NCBI GenBank assembly: GCA_947259705.1
Contig: CAMYNL010000010.1
Span: 1-64,000, forward strand
Origin: an uncultured Gammaproteobacteria bacterium
Lineage (GTDB): Bacteria; Pseudomonadota; Gammaproteobacteria; Arenicellales; JAANXG01
Length of the DNA stretch: 64,000 nt
Reading direction: 5' to 3'
In this document: piece by piece, positions 19,923 through 29,274 of the stretch
Layout of the letters: each line of letters starts with the position of its first letter
How positions within the stretch are numbered: the first letter of the stretch is position 1
Notes under the pieces: generated by a model
The model's input: only the letters and a program-made list of their open reading frames with translations
Told to the model about the DNA's origin: nothing
The model's database searches: none
Position numbers and translations under genes: made by a program

Positions 19923-20741
19923 ATGCTGATTAACAATCAAGTAGCGATGATCACCGGCGCCGCCAGTGGGATCGGTCGGGCCTTGGCGTTCGAACTGGCC
20001 CAACGCGGCGCGAAGTGCATCGGCCTCGTCGACCTGAATGAGGAAGTTGTCGACATTGCGGAGCAAATCAACAAGAACGTTGCAGGCAAGGTCGCCATGC
20101 CGTTTCACGGAGACGCCACGGACCAGACATTCCGCAAAGGGGTCTACGACGAGGTGTGTGATGAACATGGTCCGGTCGCAATCTGTGTACCAGCCGCAGG
20201 ACTCACCCGCGATGCTTTGGCTGTCAAGCTCGATAAAGATACCGGCGAGGCCCACATTTATCCCGAGGAAACCTTCCGTCTGGTCACCGAGGTGGACTTG
20301 ATCGCCCCGATATATTGGGCGCTTGAGACCTTGGCACGCATGGCGAAGTATCGGCATAAACGCGGCCTGCGGCGCTGGAGCCCGGCCGAGGGCGTTCAGG
20401 GCTCCATAATCTTCATCGGTTCGGTATCTTCACAGGGAAACAAGGGCCAGATCGCCTATGCCTCTTCCAAGGCTGGCCTCGAAGGCGCGGCCGCGACTCT
20501 GATGAAAGAAGCCATCTACTATGGTGTGCGATGCGGGGTTATCCATCCGGGATTTACAGATACGCCGATGGTGCGCGCCCTGGGAGAGGACTACATCAAT
20601 AAACATGTCCTGCCCGATACGCAGCTTGGGCGCCTGATACGGCCTGAGGAGATTGCCGACGCGATCTGCTTCATGGTGACCAACTCGGCCATCAGCGGCG
20701 AACTGTGGGCGGACGCCGGCTGGCACCCCTCTGCCGCGTAA
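19923..20741 (+). CDS. FabG-like short-chain dehydrogenase/reductase
   Basis: A 272-residue classical SDR. The Rossmann motif is TGAASGIG (residues 11-18), the catalytic Tyr179 and Lys183 lie in YASSKAG, and the Ser is in GSVSS (167-170). HPGFTDTPM and the closing SGELWADAGWHPS block match the 3-oxoacyl-ACP reductase/3-hydroxyacyl dehydrogenase branch. The insert of about residues 105-160 is longer than in FabG. NAD or NADP use is not clear from the sequence. It may supply or remove 3-hydroxyacyl-CoA for the nearby PHA synthase, but this rests on proximity alone. GGAGAG lies 5 bases before ATG. Confidence 0.85.
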   Translation: MLINNQVAMITGAASGIGRALAFELAQRGAKCIGLVDLNEEVVDIAEQINKNVAGKVAMPFHGDATDQTFRKGVYDEVCDEHGPVAICVPAAGLTRDALAVKLDKDTGEAHIYPEETFRLVTEVDLIAPIYWALETLARMAKYRHKRGLRRWSPAEGVQGSIIFIGSVSSQGNKGQIAYASSKAGLEGAAATLMKEAIYYGVRCGVIHPGFTDTPMVRALGEDYINKHVLPDTQLGRLIRPEEIADAICFMVTNSAISGELWADAGWHPSAA

Positions 20742-21023
20742 TCGGCGGTATGGGCGCGACGTCCGTCCGGCTATACGCCGGGCAATAACGGGTCAAGCGC
20801 GGATTGACGCCGATGCGGACGTAGCGGCCTGCAAGGGGCGGCCCCTCCGCGTGCAGGCTCGGACACAAAGCAGCGACAAGACATTCGGACCATGAGCGCC
20901 TACCGGGCGGATCCGTGATCGCGCCGTGCGTGAACATGTCAGACCGGCGCGGCGCCAGCAGGCTGCTTTAGATTCGTGCTGGTCGAGGCAGACACCAGCA
21001 GAAAAGTGGCGGGGATACACTCC

Positions 21024-21851
21024 TCACGCTGCGTTGCGTGATGCTGGGCGGTGCACGCGTGTTAGCAGACCCTTCATGCCGACGCGCAAGCGTTCAATGG
21101 ATGCCGCCAGATCGCGGATCTCAGGCGCCCCCTCGGCGCGTACCTGCTGGTGCACATTACCCATACTCATGTCATTGGCGACGGCTGCGAGCGCTCGAAT
21201 GGGTCGGGAGACCGAATTCGGAACGACCAGTATCACGACAGTTGCGATCAGGGCAGAAGCCGCCGCCAGCCCCAACAGAATCAACTGGATGAGTTCAAAG
21301 TCGGAACGTACCTCGTCGGCCATGCCCCGCGCCGCTGATAATTTTTCATTAATCTGCGCGTTGGTTTCGGCAAAGAACGGTCGGAACGCGTTCTTCGCGT
21401 CCTGTATCGCAGCGTTGGCGGACAAAGTATCCTTCAGGAAACCCTGATCCACACTTGCATCCACCTTGGCGAAACCGTCCGCGTAAGCATTGAGGTAGTC
21501 GTCCCAGCGTTTCGCCTTTGTGATGTCATCCCGGTCCCATGACTGGTCGATACCCGAAGTCACGCGGACGAGGTGATTCTTGAGATCGTTTCGCGCGCCA
21601 CGCCATTCACCATGATACTTTTGTCGCTTCTCGAGGTTCTTGACGTAAATGAAGTATTCCTTCTCGTATCGCCTCAGCTTCTGTGCTTCGATGCTCATCT
21701 GCGTCACGGTTGCGCTGGCGTCATGGGCACGCAATAGCTCGCGGACCAGATTGTCGGTCTTCATCGAGAAGTGGTAAGTGACCCCTAACTGCACCAATAA
21801 CAAAACCAACAGAACGGCGAAACCGATCAATAACCGAGCGCGTATGGTCAT
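21024..21851 (-). CDS. HAMP-domain chemoreceptor-like protein without output domain
   Basis: A 275-residue membrane protein: TM1 at residues 7-27, a periplasmic four-helix-bundle-type sensor (about 28-187, with MSIEAQKLRRYEKEYFIY typical of MCP ligand domains), TM2 at about 188-210, and a HAMP linker (PNSVSRPIRALAAVANDMSMGNVHQQV). After HAMP the protein ends with a short basic tail; there is no kinase, MCP signalling, GGDEF or EAL domain. Its ATG overlaps the stop of the upstream small gene in an ATGA, so the two are translated together and may act as a pair. It may be a truncated receptor or a stand-alone sensor that signals through a partner. Confidence 0.75.
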   Translation of the reverse strand: MTIRARLLIGFAVLLVLLLVQLGVTYHFSMKTDNLVRELLRAHDASATVTQMSIEAQKLRRYEKEYFIYVKNLEKRQKYHGEWRGARNDLKNHLVRVTSGIDQSWDRDDITKAKRWDDYLNAYADGFAKVDASVDQGFLKDTLSANAAIQDAKNAFRPFFAETNAQINEKLSAARGMADEVRSDFELIQLILLGLAAASALIATVVILVVPNSVSRPIRALAAVANDMSMGNVHQQVRAEGAPEIRDLAASIERLRVGMKGLLTRVHRPASRNAA

Positions 21852-22135
21852 GCGAGTTTACTCCCATTATGGCGTTTCCCATTGTGGCGCACGGCCAGCT
21901 TGAATTCTGAAATCAATACATCGCGAATACCGAACACTATGGCGCGCCGGTCCACGTCATCGGGCAGGCGGTAGTACAGCGCTTTGAGGAATTCGTTGAT
22001 ATGGTTCGGACGAACCTCTTGTTCCTTCATGTTCAGGTCGTGGCTCAACACTTCCTCTATGATCACATCGGCAAGGAAGCTGATATCCCTCGCAAGTTGA
22101 TCGCGCACGACACCGCGCCAACCTTCAAGCATCAA
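21848..22135 (-). CDS. Small soluble protein coupled to the HAMP receptor
   Basis: A 95-residue cytoplasmic protein, mostly helical, with HDLNMKEQEVRPNHINEFLKALYYRLPDDVDRR in the middle and a basic C terminus. No signal peptide or Cys motif. Its stop overlaps the start of the HAMP receptor gene (ATGA at 21848-21851). I do not recognise the family. The coupling suggests that it works with the receptor, possibly as its cytoplasmic partner. Confidence 0.6.
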   Translation of the reverse strand: MMLEGWRGVVRDQLARDISFLADVIIEEVLSHDLNMKEQEVRPNHINEFLKALYYRLPDDVDRRAIVFGIRDVLISEFKLAVRHNGKRHNGSKLA

Positions 22136-22856
22136 GACTATCTCCTGCTGTTTAGATTCGAGCGGGGGCTGGGTGTTCCCAACGATAAGGATGACCCTGC
22201 ATGGCGGCCCGGTTTGGGTCTACTGCAAGAGGCGCGCGCGCTTCATCCACCCATCGGTAAGGAGCCAGATTCAGCACCCCGTGGTCGAACCGGCACCTGA
22301 AAACATGTCGAGAGTATACACACCGGAGGCGATTTGGCTAGGAAAAAGTCCCTTATGCGGCCAGGCATATTGGTCTAATGCAACAAAGCGGACCGCAAAG
22401 GTGACAATGACACAGAAACCTGCCTGCAAATCCCGCTGCAGTCGCTCACAGCGACGGGCGATTCGAGTGTCGGAAGCCGGGAGATGGAATCACTACTGAC
22501 CATCCTGCTCAAAGAGCCGAGGCCAGGATTACGATGCCGATTAGGCCAATCTCGCAACAGACCGCACTCCGGAAATCGATGAATTCGTTCGTTTGGTAAC
22601 GCTCTCCCGGTAATTCGCTGGCCAAAAATTCTCGATGCTGGATTGAGGCACATCATGCTTCCTCGGGGCGATGCCAGGTATCCTGGCCACACTATTCGCG
22701 CCGCAAAGCTGGTGATAATATCCGCAGGGGGCAGTGGTCCAGAGCCCCCGTAAATCGTGCAGTGACTCACGTTCAGCGCCTTACGGCTTGCACGGCGTCG
22801 GCAAAGCTTCGTACTGCCCCGGACAGCGCTGAACTTACCTGTCTGGGAGGTCTGCT
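22136..22856. other. Intergenic stretch without a supported gene
   Basis: About 720 bases, divergent between the small protein and the second aldo/keto reductase. GGGAGG at 22846-22851 serves the next gene. No coding frame with family resemblance. Confidence 0.4.
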
Positions 22857-23927
22857 ATGAGCCATTTCGACCGCATCAAACCACCTGTCGACGCTTCCCG
22901 ACGAACGACCCTCAAGGCGCTTGGACTCGGCGCCACTGCCCTGGCATTTCCCGGCCTGATGCGAAGCACACCGGTCTGGGGCATACCGACCGATATCATC
23001 ACCAAGGCGGTGCCACGCACCGGTGAGAAGCTGCCGGCCATAGGCCTCGGCACACATATGACCTTTGACGTGAAACCGGGCAAACCGCGCGAGCACCTGC
23101 GCGAAGTGATGAGGATCTTTTATGAAGGCGGAGGACGTGTCATCGACACCTCGCCGTTGTACGGCCTGGCCGAGGTAAGCATTGGCGACTATGCCACCGC
23201 CCTGGACATAAACAGCGAGCTGTTTATTGCCGACAAGACCTGGGTCACCGGCGAGTGGCTCGGCGACGACAGTCATGCGCAGCAACAGTTCCGACGCTCG
23301 ATGGAACGGTTGTGGCGCGATCAGATCGATCTCATGCAATGCCACAGCCTGGTCAATGCCCGCACGGTCATACAGGCGATGCAGCAATGGAAAGCGGATG
23401 GCCAGATACGCTACCTGGGCGCTTCGCACCACCTACCGTCGTACTACCACCTGGTCGCGCCGTGGGTTGAGAAAGGCACGCTCGACTTCGTCCAGGTGCG
23501 TTATTCACTCGCGACGCGCGCAGCCGAGGAACGCATCCTGCCGGCGGCGATGGATACGGGTACCGCGGTGATGGTCAACATGCCCTTCGAGAAGGCACGG
23601 CTGTTCAAGGTCGTCAAAGGCCGGCCACTGCCGGACTTCGCCAGCGAGATAGGCTGCGAGACATGGGCGCAGTTCTTCCTCAAGTGGATAATCTCGCATC
23701 CGGCGGTGACCTGCGCGATTCCCGCCACCACCAAGCCCAAGCACCAGGCAGACAACATCGGCGCCCTCAAGGGTCCGTTGCCTGACAAAGAAATGCGGAC
23801 GAGGATGCTGAAACACATGGAGACGATCCCCGAGTTCGACAAGGTGGCGAATATGCCCGCCTACCCCGGCAAATCCTTTGACGGCGTGGTGAAGCGCGGC
23901 TCACGCACGCCAGCAAAGGCCAAGTAG
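22857..23927 (+). CDS. Tat-exported aldo/keto reductase
   Basis: A 356-residue AKR-superfamily protein with a twin-arginine leader (SRRTTLKALGLGATALAFPG, residues 14-33), so it should act in the periplasm. The complete catalytic tetrad is present: Asp97 (VIDTSPLYG), Tyr102, Lys127 (ADKTW) and His163 (MQCHSL). The C-terminal cofactor region reads SHPAVTCAIPATTKPKH. It is the intact paralogue of the gene at 18516. The last 20 codons and the following 55 bases are duplicated at 32843-32958. The substrate is unknown. Confidence 0.88.
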   Translation: MSHFDRIKPPVDASRRTTLKALGLGATALAFPGLMRSTPVWGIPTDIITKAVPRTGEKLPAIGLGTHMTFDVKPGKPREHLREVMRIFYEGGGRVIDTSPLYGLAEVSIGDYATALDINSELFIADKTWVTGEWLGDDSHAQQQFRRSMERLWRDQIDLMQCHSLVNARTVIQAMQQWKADGQIRYLGASHHLPSYYHLVAPWVEKGTLDFVQVRYSLATRAAEERILPAAMDTGTAVMVNMPFEKARLFKVVKGRPLPDFASEIGCETWAQFFLKWIISHPAVTCAIPATTKPKHQADNIGALKGPLPDKEMRTRMLKHMETIPEFDKVANMPAYPGKSFDGVVKRGSRTPAKAK

Positions 23928-23982
23928 CCAGTCATCGACCCAGCATTCCCAAAGTGGCGCAGATCCGACTTTTTACTCACCC
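23867..23982 (+). repeat. Source copy of a 116-bp dispersed duplication (AKR gene tail)
   Basis: This segment covers the last 20 codons of the aldo/keto reductase, its TAG stop, and about 55 bases beyond. A copy differing at roughly nine positions lies at 32843-32958 in the same orientation, 9 kb away. Here the copy reads GTGGCGCAGATCC where the other reads GTGGGGTCAGATCC. Confidence 0.85.
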
Positions 23983-24839
23983 ATATTAATAGCCAATCGA
24001 CTGGCGGCCCGGTGAGTATCGGCGCAATAAAACCAAAAAGTAATTAGCTCGGATACCGGCTTTCGGTTGCATCTTCTTGTCATCGCCGCCGGCGTACTAA
24101 ATCCAGGTCTTTTCAAGACATTGATAGCGGAAAATATTCAGCGCGAACGGCAGTGGAAGTTCGATCATATTCTTTTCTGGCATACGATGGATTTCGAGAG
24201 AAAGCTGACATAGATCCAGCATTATTGCAATGAGCACCGCATTAACGCTTTGCTTGGCTGTGACACCGCCATTCAAGGCAGCGATGAATCTACCAGAAAG
24301 CAAGGCTAACTACATGAAGGTCGTTGGTCCACACACTGTCGCGGACTCGTTGATTTTCCGGTGGCCACTTGACTCGGAAACCGGGACCTACAGTAGCTAT
24401 ACCCGACGTAGTGGTGACTCATGGTCGGAAAACGCATTCGACGTTGGATCCAGCACAGCTGGCGTGCGAAGATCGGGCGGAACGTGGTGCGCTACAATCG
24501 GATCAACACGCATGACACGGTGATTCGCCGCTTGGCCAATTGAATTCCAAATTATCGGAAGCTCAAGGAAGTGGAATGATACAATCATAAAGCGTAGCCC
24601 ATAATCTCAGTTGCATAACGATGGCCGAGGTGACCGATGTTTTATTTTTACTCGATTGCTCGGCGGCGCCGCCCCAATTCAACACCAACACCTCGATCGA
24701 CAGTATTCTTTGTGTACAGTGCCTCGAATCATCGCCACCCTCACAAAACGATGCCAGAGATCCGGCCCACTACCCTACCATTTCGTCACTGGCTGCTGGC
24801 CAATTCCGCAAGGTTGTGCTTTGATCATGTCACCCTGGA
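23983..24839. other. Intergenic stretch, possible gene fragment on the minus strand
   Basis: About 857 bases. A 68-codon minus-strand frame at 24097-24303 (TTG start, stop just upstream) looks somewhat protein-like (SLEIHRMPEKNMIELPLPF) but I cannot assign it. The rest shows nothing that I can support. Confidence 0.35.
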
Positions 24840-26264
24840 ATGGATGGATTACGGATGGGCGAGCTGAGCTTTCGTGAGAGCGTCAATCGGATGGTGGACC
24901 GAGCCATCACAACCATGGATCTAGAACCTGGGTTGGCCAGCGCTATCAAGGGCTGCAATTCGGTCCTCCAGGTCCGATTTCCGGTTCTGATCCGTGACAA
25001 GATCGAGGTGTTTACCGGCTGGCGGGCCGTTCACAGCACCCATCGACTCCCGGCAAAGGGCGGCATCCGCTTTGCCCCCACCGTGGCACAGGATGAGGTC
25101 GAAGCGCTAGCGGCGCTGATGACCTACAAGTGCGCTATCATGGACATACCGTTCGGCGGCTCCAAGGGTGCACTACTGATCGACCCCCGGAAGTACACCC
25201 GCGATGAAATGCAACCGATCACCCGCCGCTTCACCCTCGAGCTTGCCCGCAAACAGTTCCTGAGCCCGGCCACCAATGTGCCGGCGCCAGATATGGGCAC
25301 CGGCCAGCGCGAAATGGCGTGGATGGCCGACACCTATAAGAACCTCTGCCCCGAGGACATCAACTACCTGGCATCCGTCACCGGCAAGCCGGTTCAGCAT
25401 GGCGGCATCCATGGCCGTGTCGAGGCAACCGGTCGCGGGGTGCAATACGGGCTGCGGGAATTCTTCCGCCACACGGGTGCCGTGACGGCGGCGGGCCTCT
25501 CCGGCGACCTCGACGGCAAGCGCGTCATCATTCAGGGGCTTGGTAACGTCGGCTACCACGCCTCCAAGTTCCTGACCGAAGAAGACGGGGTCAAGGTGAT
25601 TGCCGTCATCGAACATGATGGGGTGATCGCCAACCCGAAAGGGCTGCTTATCGAAGAGCTTTACCGCTACAAAGTGGCGAACAAAGGCGTTAAAGGTTAT
25701 CCCGACGGGACCTTTCACAATGACAGTGCTGCGGCCCTCGAGATGGAATGTGACGTACTCATCCCGGCGGCGATGGAGGGGCAGATCACCGCTGACAATG
25801 CGCCGAGGATCCAGGCCAAGATCATCGCCGAAGCCGCCAACGGACCGGTGACCTACGCTGCGGACAAATTACTGCGGGACCGTGGCGTGGTCATCATTCC
25901 GGACGCGTTCCTGAATGCCGGGGGTGTCGTCGTGTCCTACTTCGAATGGGTGCAAAACATTTCGCACATCCGATTCGGGCGCCTCCAGCGACGACTCGAC
26001 GAGGGGCGTGGAAACTATTACACAACCGCTCTCGAGGAACTGACCGGCAAAGCAGTCCCCGAGAAACTACGTTCCTGGATCGGTCATGGCGCCGATGAAC
26101 TGGACCTGGTGCGCTCCGGACTGGACGATACCATGCGGCTGGCCTTTCAGGAGATGCTGGCGCGCCGAGAAGAGAATCCGAAGATCAAAGACTTGCGAAC
26201 TGCCGCGTTCAGCGTGGCGATCGAGAAGATCGCTCAGTCCTATATCGACGTCAGCCCCTACTGA
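24840..26264 (+). CDS. gdhA: Glu/Leu/Phe/Val-type dehydrogenase (glutamate dehydrogenase)
   Basis: A 474-residue oxidative deaminase of the glutamate dehydrogenase family, converting glutamate and 2-oxoglutarate. Substrate-binding and catalytic residues are visible: Lys73 (PAKGGIRFAP), Lys97, Lys109 (PFGGSKGAL) and Asp151 (PAPDMGTG). The nucleotide fold has the GLGNVG motif near residue 237, and NAGGVVVSYFEWVQN near residue 360 is the family signature. Strict glutamate specificity is inferred, not proven; leucine-type activity is possible. ATG 24840 and ATG 24855 (MGELSF) are both plausible starts. Confidence 0.88.
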   Translation: MDGLRMGELSFRESVNRMVDRAITTMDLEPGLASAIKGCNSVLQVRFPVLIRDKIEVFTGWRAVHSTHRLPAKGGIRFAPTVAQDEVEALAALMTYKCAIMDIPFGGSKGALLIDPRKYTRDEMQPITRRFTLELARKQFLSPATNVPAPDMGTGQREMAWMADTYKNLCPEDINYLASVTGKPVQHGGIHGRVEATGRGVQYGLREFFRHTGAVTAAGLSGDLDGKRVIIQGLGNVGYHASKFLTEEDGVKVIAVIEHDGVIANPKGLLIEELYRYKVANKGVKGYPDGTFHNDSAAALEMECDVLIPAAMEGQITADNAPRIQAKIIAEAANGPVTYAADKLLRDRGVVIIPDAFLNAGGVVVSYFEWVQNISHIRFGRLQRRLDEGRGNYYTTALEELTGKAVPEKLRSWIGHGADELDLVRSGLDDTMRLAFQEMLARREENPKIKDLRTAAFSVAIEKIAQSYIDVSPY

Positions 26265-26280
26265 GCCTCCAACAGGAGGC
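26265..26280 (+). terminator. Hairpin directly after the dehydrogenase stop codon
   Basis: GCCTCC (26265-26270), loop AACA, GGAGGC (26275-26280) makes a 6-bp stem starting right after the TGA. No T-run follows, so it may be a 3'-end stabiliser or a Rho-assisted terminator rather than a classical intrinsic one. Confidence 0.4.
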
Positions 26281-26592
26281 GGGTAATTTCGTCACTTGGA
26301 GAGAACAGGACGGAACGACGGCCACAGATTTCAAATTGATTCACGCCGACCAAGGGTGCAATCCGTCGCCCGCACATCGTTGACTGCTGAAAACAAGGCT
26401 GACAGTCACAAACGCATCTTATCGGCAACAAACTCGGGTCAAATCGAACATCGCAAAGGGGCATCGGATCACACAGTTTCAGATGCGGCTCTTTCCAAGC
26501 GCCGTGATCAGGGTTGCCTTTGTAAATCCTGACCGAACAAATCTGCGATGCCTTTTAAGATAAGAATACTGTCCCCTGATTGCTTGCTGATA
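26281..26592. other. Convergent intergenic stretch
   Basis: About 310 bases between the dehydrogenase and the convergent PilZ gene. No gene recognised. Confidence 0.4.
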
Positions 26593-27054
26593 TCAAACAG
26601 CAATGGATCGCTTCATGGGGGCGATTCGTGAGCGACGGACACCTTTTTGGTTGGCATCCGACTTCGACCACCCGTAGAGTGCCTCGGCGAACCTTTGCTG
26701 ATCTCGAATCGCCACGTTGTAGAAATGTACACCCATGGCGTGTCCATCGGGAGCGGGCTCAATGCGCACGATCCTCCCCTCGAGAATCAGGGGCTCATTG
26801 GTTTCGCGCCGCAATCGGACCTCAATGGTGTCCCCCTCGCGGCCACAGGAATCGGGCACCACAATGCGAGCGCCGGAAAACGAGATATCGGAAACCCTGC
26901 TGGCGATACCGTCGATGCTCTGGCCGTCAGTCGCGCCTGACGTGAAGAACGGGTTGGTATTCCTGACCCACGTTTGGGTCTCCTTATCGACTGAAAGGCG
27001 AGCATAGTCACGCCGTTCATCCTGGTTCAGGATAGAGGTGGTCAACTCTGCCAT
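26593..27054 (-). CDS. PilZ-domain protein
   Basis: A 153-residue PilZ protein starting at ATG 27054 (GGAGG at about 27065-27069; the longer open frame upstream has no family resemblance). The c-di-GMP-binding motifs are RRDYAR (residues 14-19) and SDISFSGARIVV (near residue 55). The barrel is followed by GHAMGVHFYN and a basic tail. It is the second PilZ gene in the window. No motility or polysaccharide gene is adjacent. Confidence 0.85.
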   Translation of the reverse strand: MAELTTSILNQDERRDYARLSVDKETQTWVRNTNPFFTSGATDGQSIDGIASRVSDISFSGARIVVPDSCGREGDTIEVRLRRETNEPLILEGRIVRIEPAPDGHAMGVHFYNVAIRDQQRFAEALYGWSKSDANQKGVRRSRIAPMKRSIAV

Positions 27055-27657
27055 CACGCATGACCTCCAATACATCAGTACCCCACCTCTGGCGATGAAT
27101 ATAGCCGAGTCGGGGTACATAGCCATGAATACCCGACGTCTGGACACGTCAGGATGCATCAACGGATATCGCCATGCGCTGACTTATCTCCTTTGATTCA
27201 GTCGCGGTCTATGGAGCTGGCCACAATAGATATACTCTCAAGCCGCTACCCGGCCACCGACCACCATGTCCCGGTCGCCCACCTACTCGTCGGGCGGCCA
27301 ATTCGAGACGATTCGGCGAAGTCATTTCGACCGGCTTCCGCCCGCCGATTCATTGACAGGTCGCTGCCAACAGGTCCGAAATTTGCGATCCAGTCGAAGG
27401 AAGCTTGGCCGCCGCAGCGCGCGTTGCGACAGAGGAAGGCAGGAAAGGCCAGGTAGCGGCTATCCACGGACATCCGCAATATAGACACGAACTCCCACGT
27501 TGGATCGCCACGCTTCACCGATGTCGCCTGGCCAAACCTGGAAATAGATCATAGACTAGCTCATATAACAGTAATATGTGCCATTAGAGGCATTTGTTAT
27601 TTCTCAAGATAAAGCAATATCAGTAGATTTGTTTTAGAACAATCAGCGTTCGGTGGG
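27055..27657. other. Divergent intergenic stretch
   Basis: About 600 bases between the PilZ gene and the TauE/SafE gene. The last 120 bases are AT-rich and probably contain the exporter promoter. No gene recognised. Confidence 0.4.
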
Positions 27658-28458
27658 GTGTTTGCTTTGGACGTGGTCTTTACCGCAATCGGATTCATTG
27701 TTGGAGGCACTGTGGGCCTCACCGGGGTCGGCGGGGGCGCGCTGATGACTCCGATACTGCTGTTGCTCGGGATTTCACCTGCGTTGGCGGTGGGCACCGA
27801 CCTGCTCTATGCCGCGTTGACGAAGTCCGCTGCAGTCTGGATTCATCACCGTAACCGCACGATACAGTGGCGGCTGGTGCTGTTGCTGAGCCTCGGCAGC
27901 ATACCCGCCGCGGCGTTGTCAGTCTGGTTGCTGCGCGACTTGGTTTCAGATACGGCAGGTTTGAACCGCGTGATAGTCGGCACGTTGAGTGTCAGCCTCA
28001 TCCTGACCGCCATAGTGCTGCTGCTGCGTGGTCGCTTACACAGTTTCGGTAGCAGGCATGCACTACCACTGGTGCGTAGGTTGCACGGCCCCTGGCGGCT
28101 AAGAATAACCATAGCTGGCGGATTCTTAATTGGTGTGCTGGTGACCATCTCGTCGGTGGGTGCCGGTGCCTTGGGAGCAGCCATCCTGTTGCTGCTTTAC
28201 CCGCGATTGTTGGCGCTAAGAATCGTTGGCACTGACATCGCCCACGCCGTACCTCTGGCGCTGGTTGCCGGACTTGGACATTTTTACCTCGGCAACGTGG
28301 ACTTCAGCCTGCTTGGAAGTCTGCTGCTGGGTTCACTGCCTGGAATATATATCGGAAGCCGAATCGGTCTACAACTGCCTGACCGTGTGCTGCGGCCGGT
28401 TTTGGGATCCGTGCTGTTGGTGATTGGATTAGGCTTCGCCATTGCGCCTCCGACCTAG
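27658..28458 (+). CDS. TauE/SafE family anion exporter
   Basis: A 266-residue membrane protein with about eight helices in two related halves. The family motif GGTVGLTGVGGGALMTPIL is at residues 16-34 and its partner in the second half is TISSVGAGALGAAILLL. ISPALAVGTDLLYAALTK is typical too. Such proteins export sulfite, sulfoacetate or related organic anions. The GTG at 27658 is used as start; TTG at 27667 is an alternative. No sulfur gene is adjacent, so the substrate is open. Confidence 0.85.
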   Translation: MFALDVVFTAIGFIVGGTVGLTGVGGGALMTPILLLLGISPALAVGTDLLYAALTKSAAVWIHHRNRTIQWRLVLLLSLGSIPAAALSVWLLRDLVSDTAGLNRVIVGTLSVSLILTAIVLLLRGRLHSFGSRHALPLVRRLHGPWRLRITIAGGFLIGVLVTISSVGAGALGAAILLLLYPRLLALRIVGTDIAHAVPLALVAGLGHFYLGNVDFSLLGSLLLGSLPGIYIGSRIGLQLPDRVLRPVLGSVLLVIGLGFAIAPPT

Positions 28459-28483
28459 CCAGGCTCGCGGGCCATGGCTGGAC

Positions 28484-29263
28484 TCAGTGGTGCAATACCT
28501 GGCTTAGAAAGAGCTGGGTGCGCTCGTTGCGCGGGTTATTGAAGAACTCCTCGGGCTCATTCTCTTCCACGATTTGTCCTTCGTCCATGAAAATGACCCG
28601 ATTGGCGACGGTCTTGGCGAAGCCCATCTCGTGCGTGACGCACAGCATGGTCATACCCTCCCGGGCGAGTTCCACCATTACATCCAGCACCTCCTTGATC
28701 ATCTCGGGATCAAGGGCGGAGGTCGGCTCGTCGAACAACATCACCTTGGGACTCATGCACAGGCTGCGAGCGATGGCGACACGCTGCTGCTGGCCTCCGG
28801 AGAGCTGGCCGGGATACTTGTCCGCCTGTTCCGGTATCTTGACCCGCTCCAGGTACTTCATTGCGATTTTATGCGCCTCGGCACGGGGCTGCTTTCGCAC
28901 CCAGCTGAGAGCCAGGGTGCAGTTCTCCAGCACCGTCAGGTGAGGGAACAGGTTGAAGTGCTGGAAAACCATGCCTACCTCGCGGCGAATGGTATCGATC
29001 TGCTTGAGGTCATCGGTGAGCTCGACCCCGTCAACCACGATCTTGCCCTTCTGGTGTTCCTCCAGTCGGTTTATGCAGCGGATCATGGTGGATTTCCCCG
29101 ACCCCGATGGACCGCAAACAACGATCCGCTCTCCCTTGTGCACGGTGAGGTTGATGTCTTTGAGCACGTGAAATTGACCGAACCATTTGTTCACGTCCAC
29201 CATCTGGATTATCACGTGCTCGCTGTCGATGCCCATCCGGGCCGGTAGTGTTTCGCTAACCAT
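28484..29263 (-). CDS. aapP: General L-amino acid ABC transporter, ATP-binding subunit
   Basis: A 259-residue ATPase of the polar amino acid (PAAT) group. Walker A is GPSGSGKS at residues 51-58, the signature is LSGGQQQR, Walker B is [12 protein letters not shown], and the switch His is in VTHEMGFA. It powers the AapQM channel and is the last gene of aapJQMP, 11 bases after aapM. Confidence 0.93.
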   Translation of the reverse strand: MVSETLPARMGIDSEHVIIQMVDVNKWFGQFHVLKDINLTVHKGERIVVCGPSGSGKSTMIRCINRLEEHQKGKIVVDGVELTDDLKQIDTIRREVGMVFQHFNLFPHLTVLENCTLALSWVRKQPRAEAHKIAMKYLERVKIPEQADKYPGQLSGGQQQRVAIARSLCMSPKVMLFDEPTSALDPEMIKEVLDVMVELAREGMTMLCVTHEMGFAKTVANRVIFMDEGQIVEENEPEEFFNNPRNERTQLFLSQVLHH

Positions 29264-29274
29264 CGTTGTTGTTT

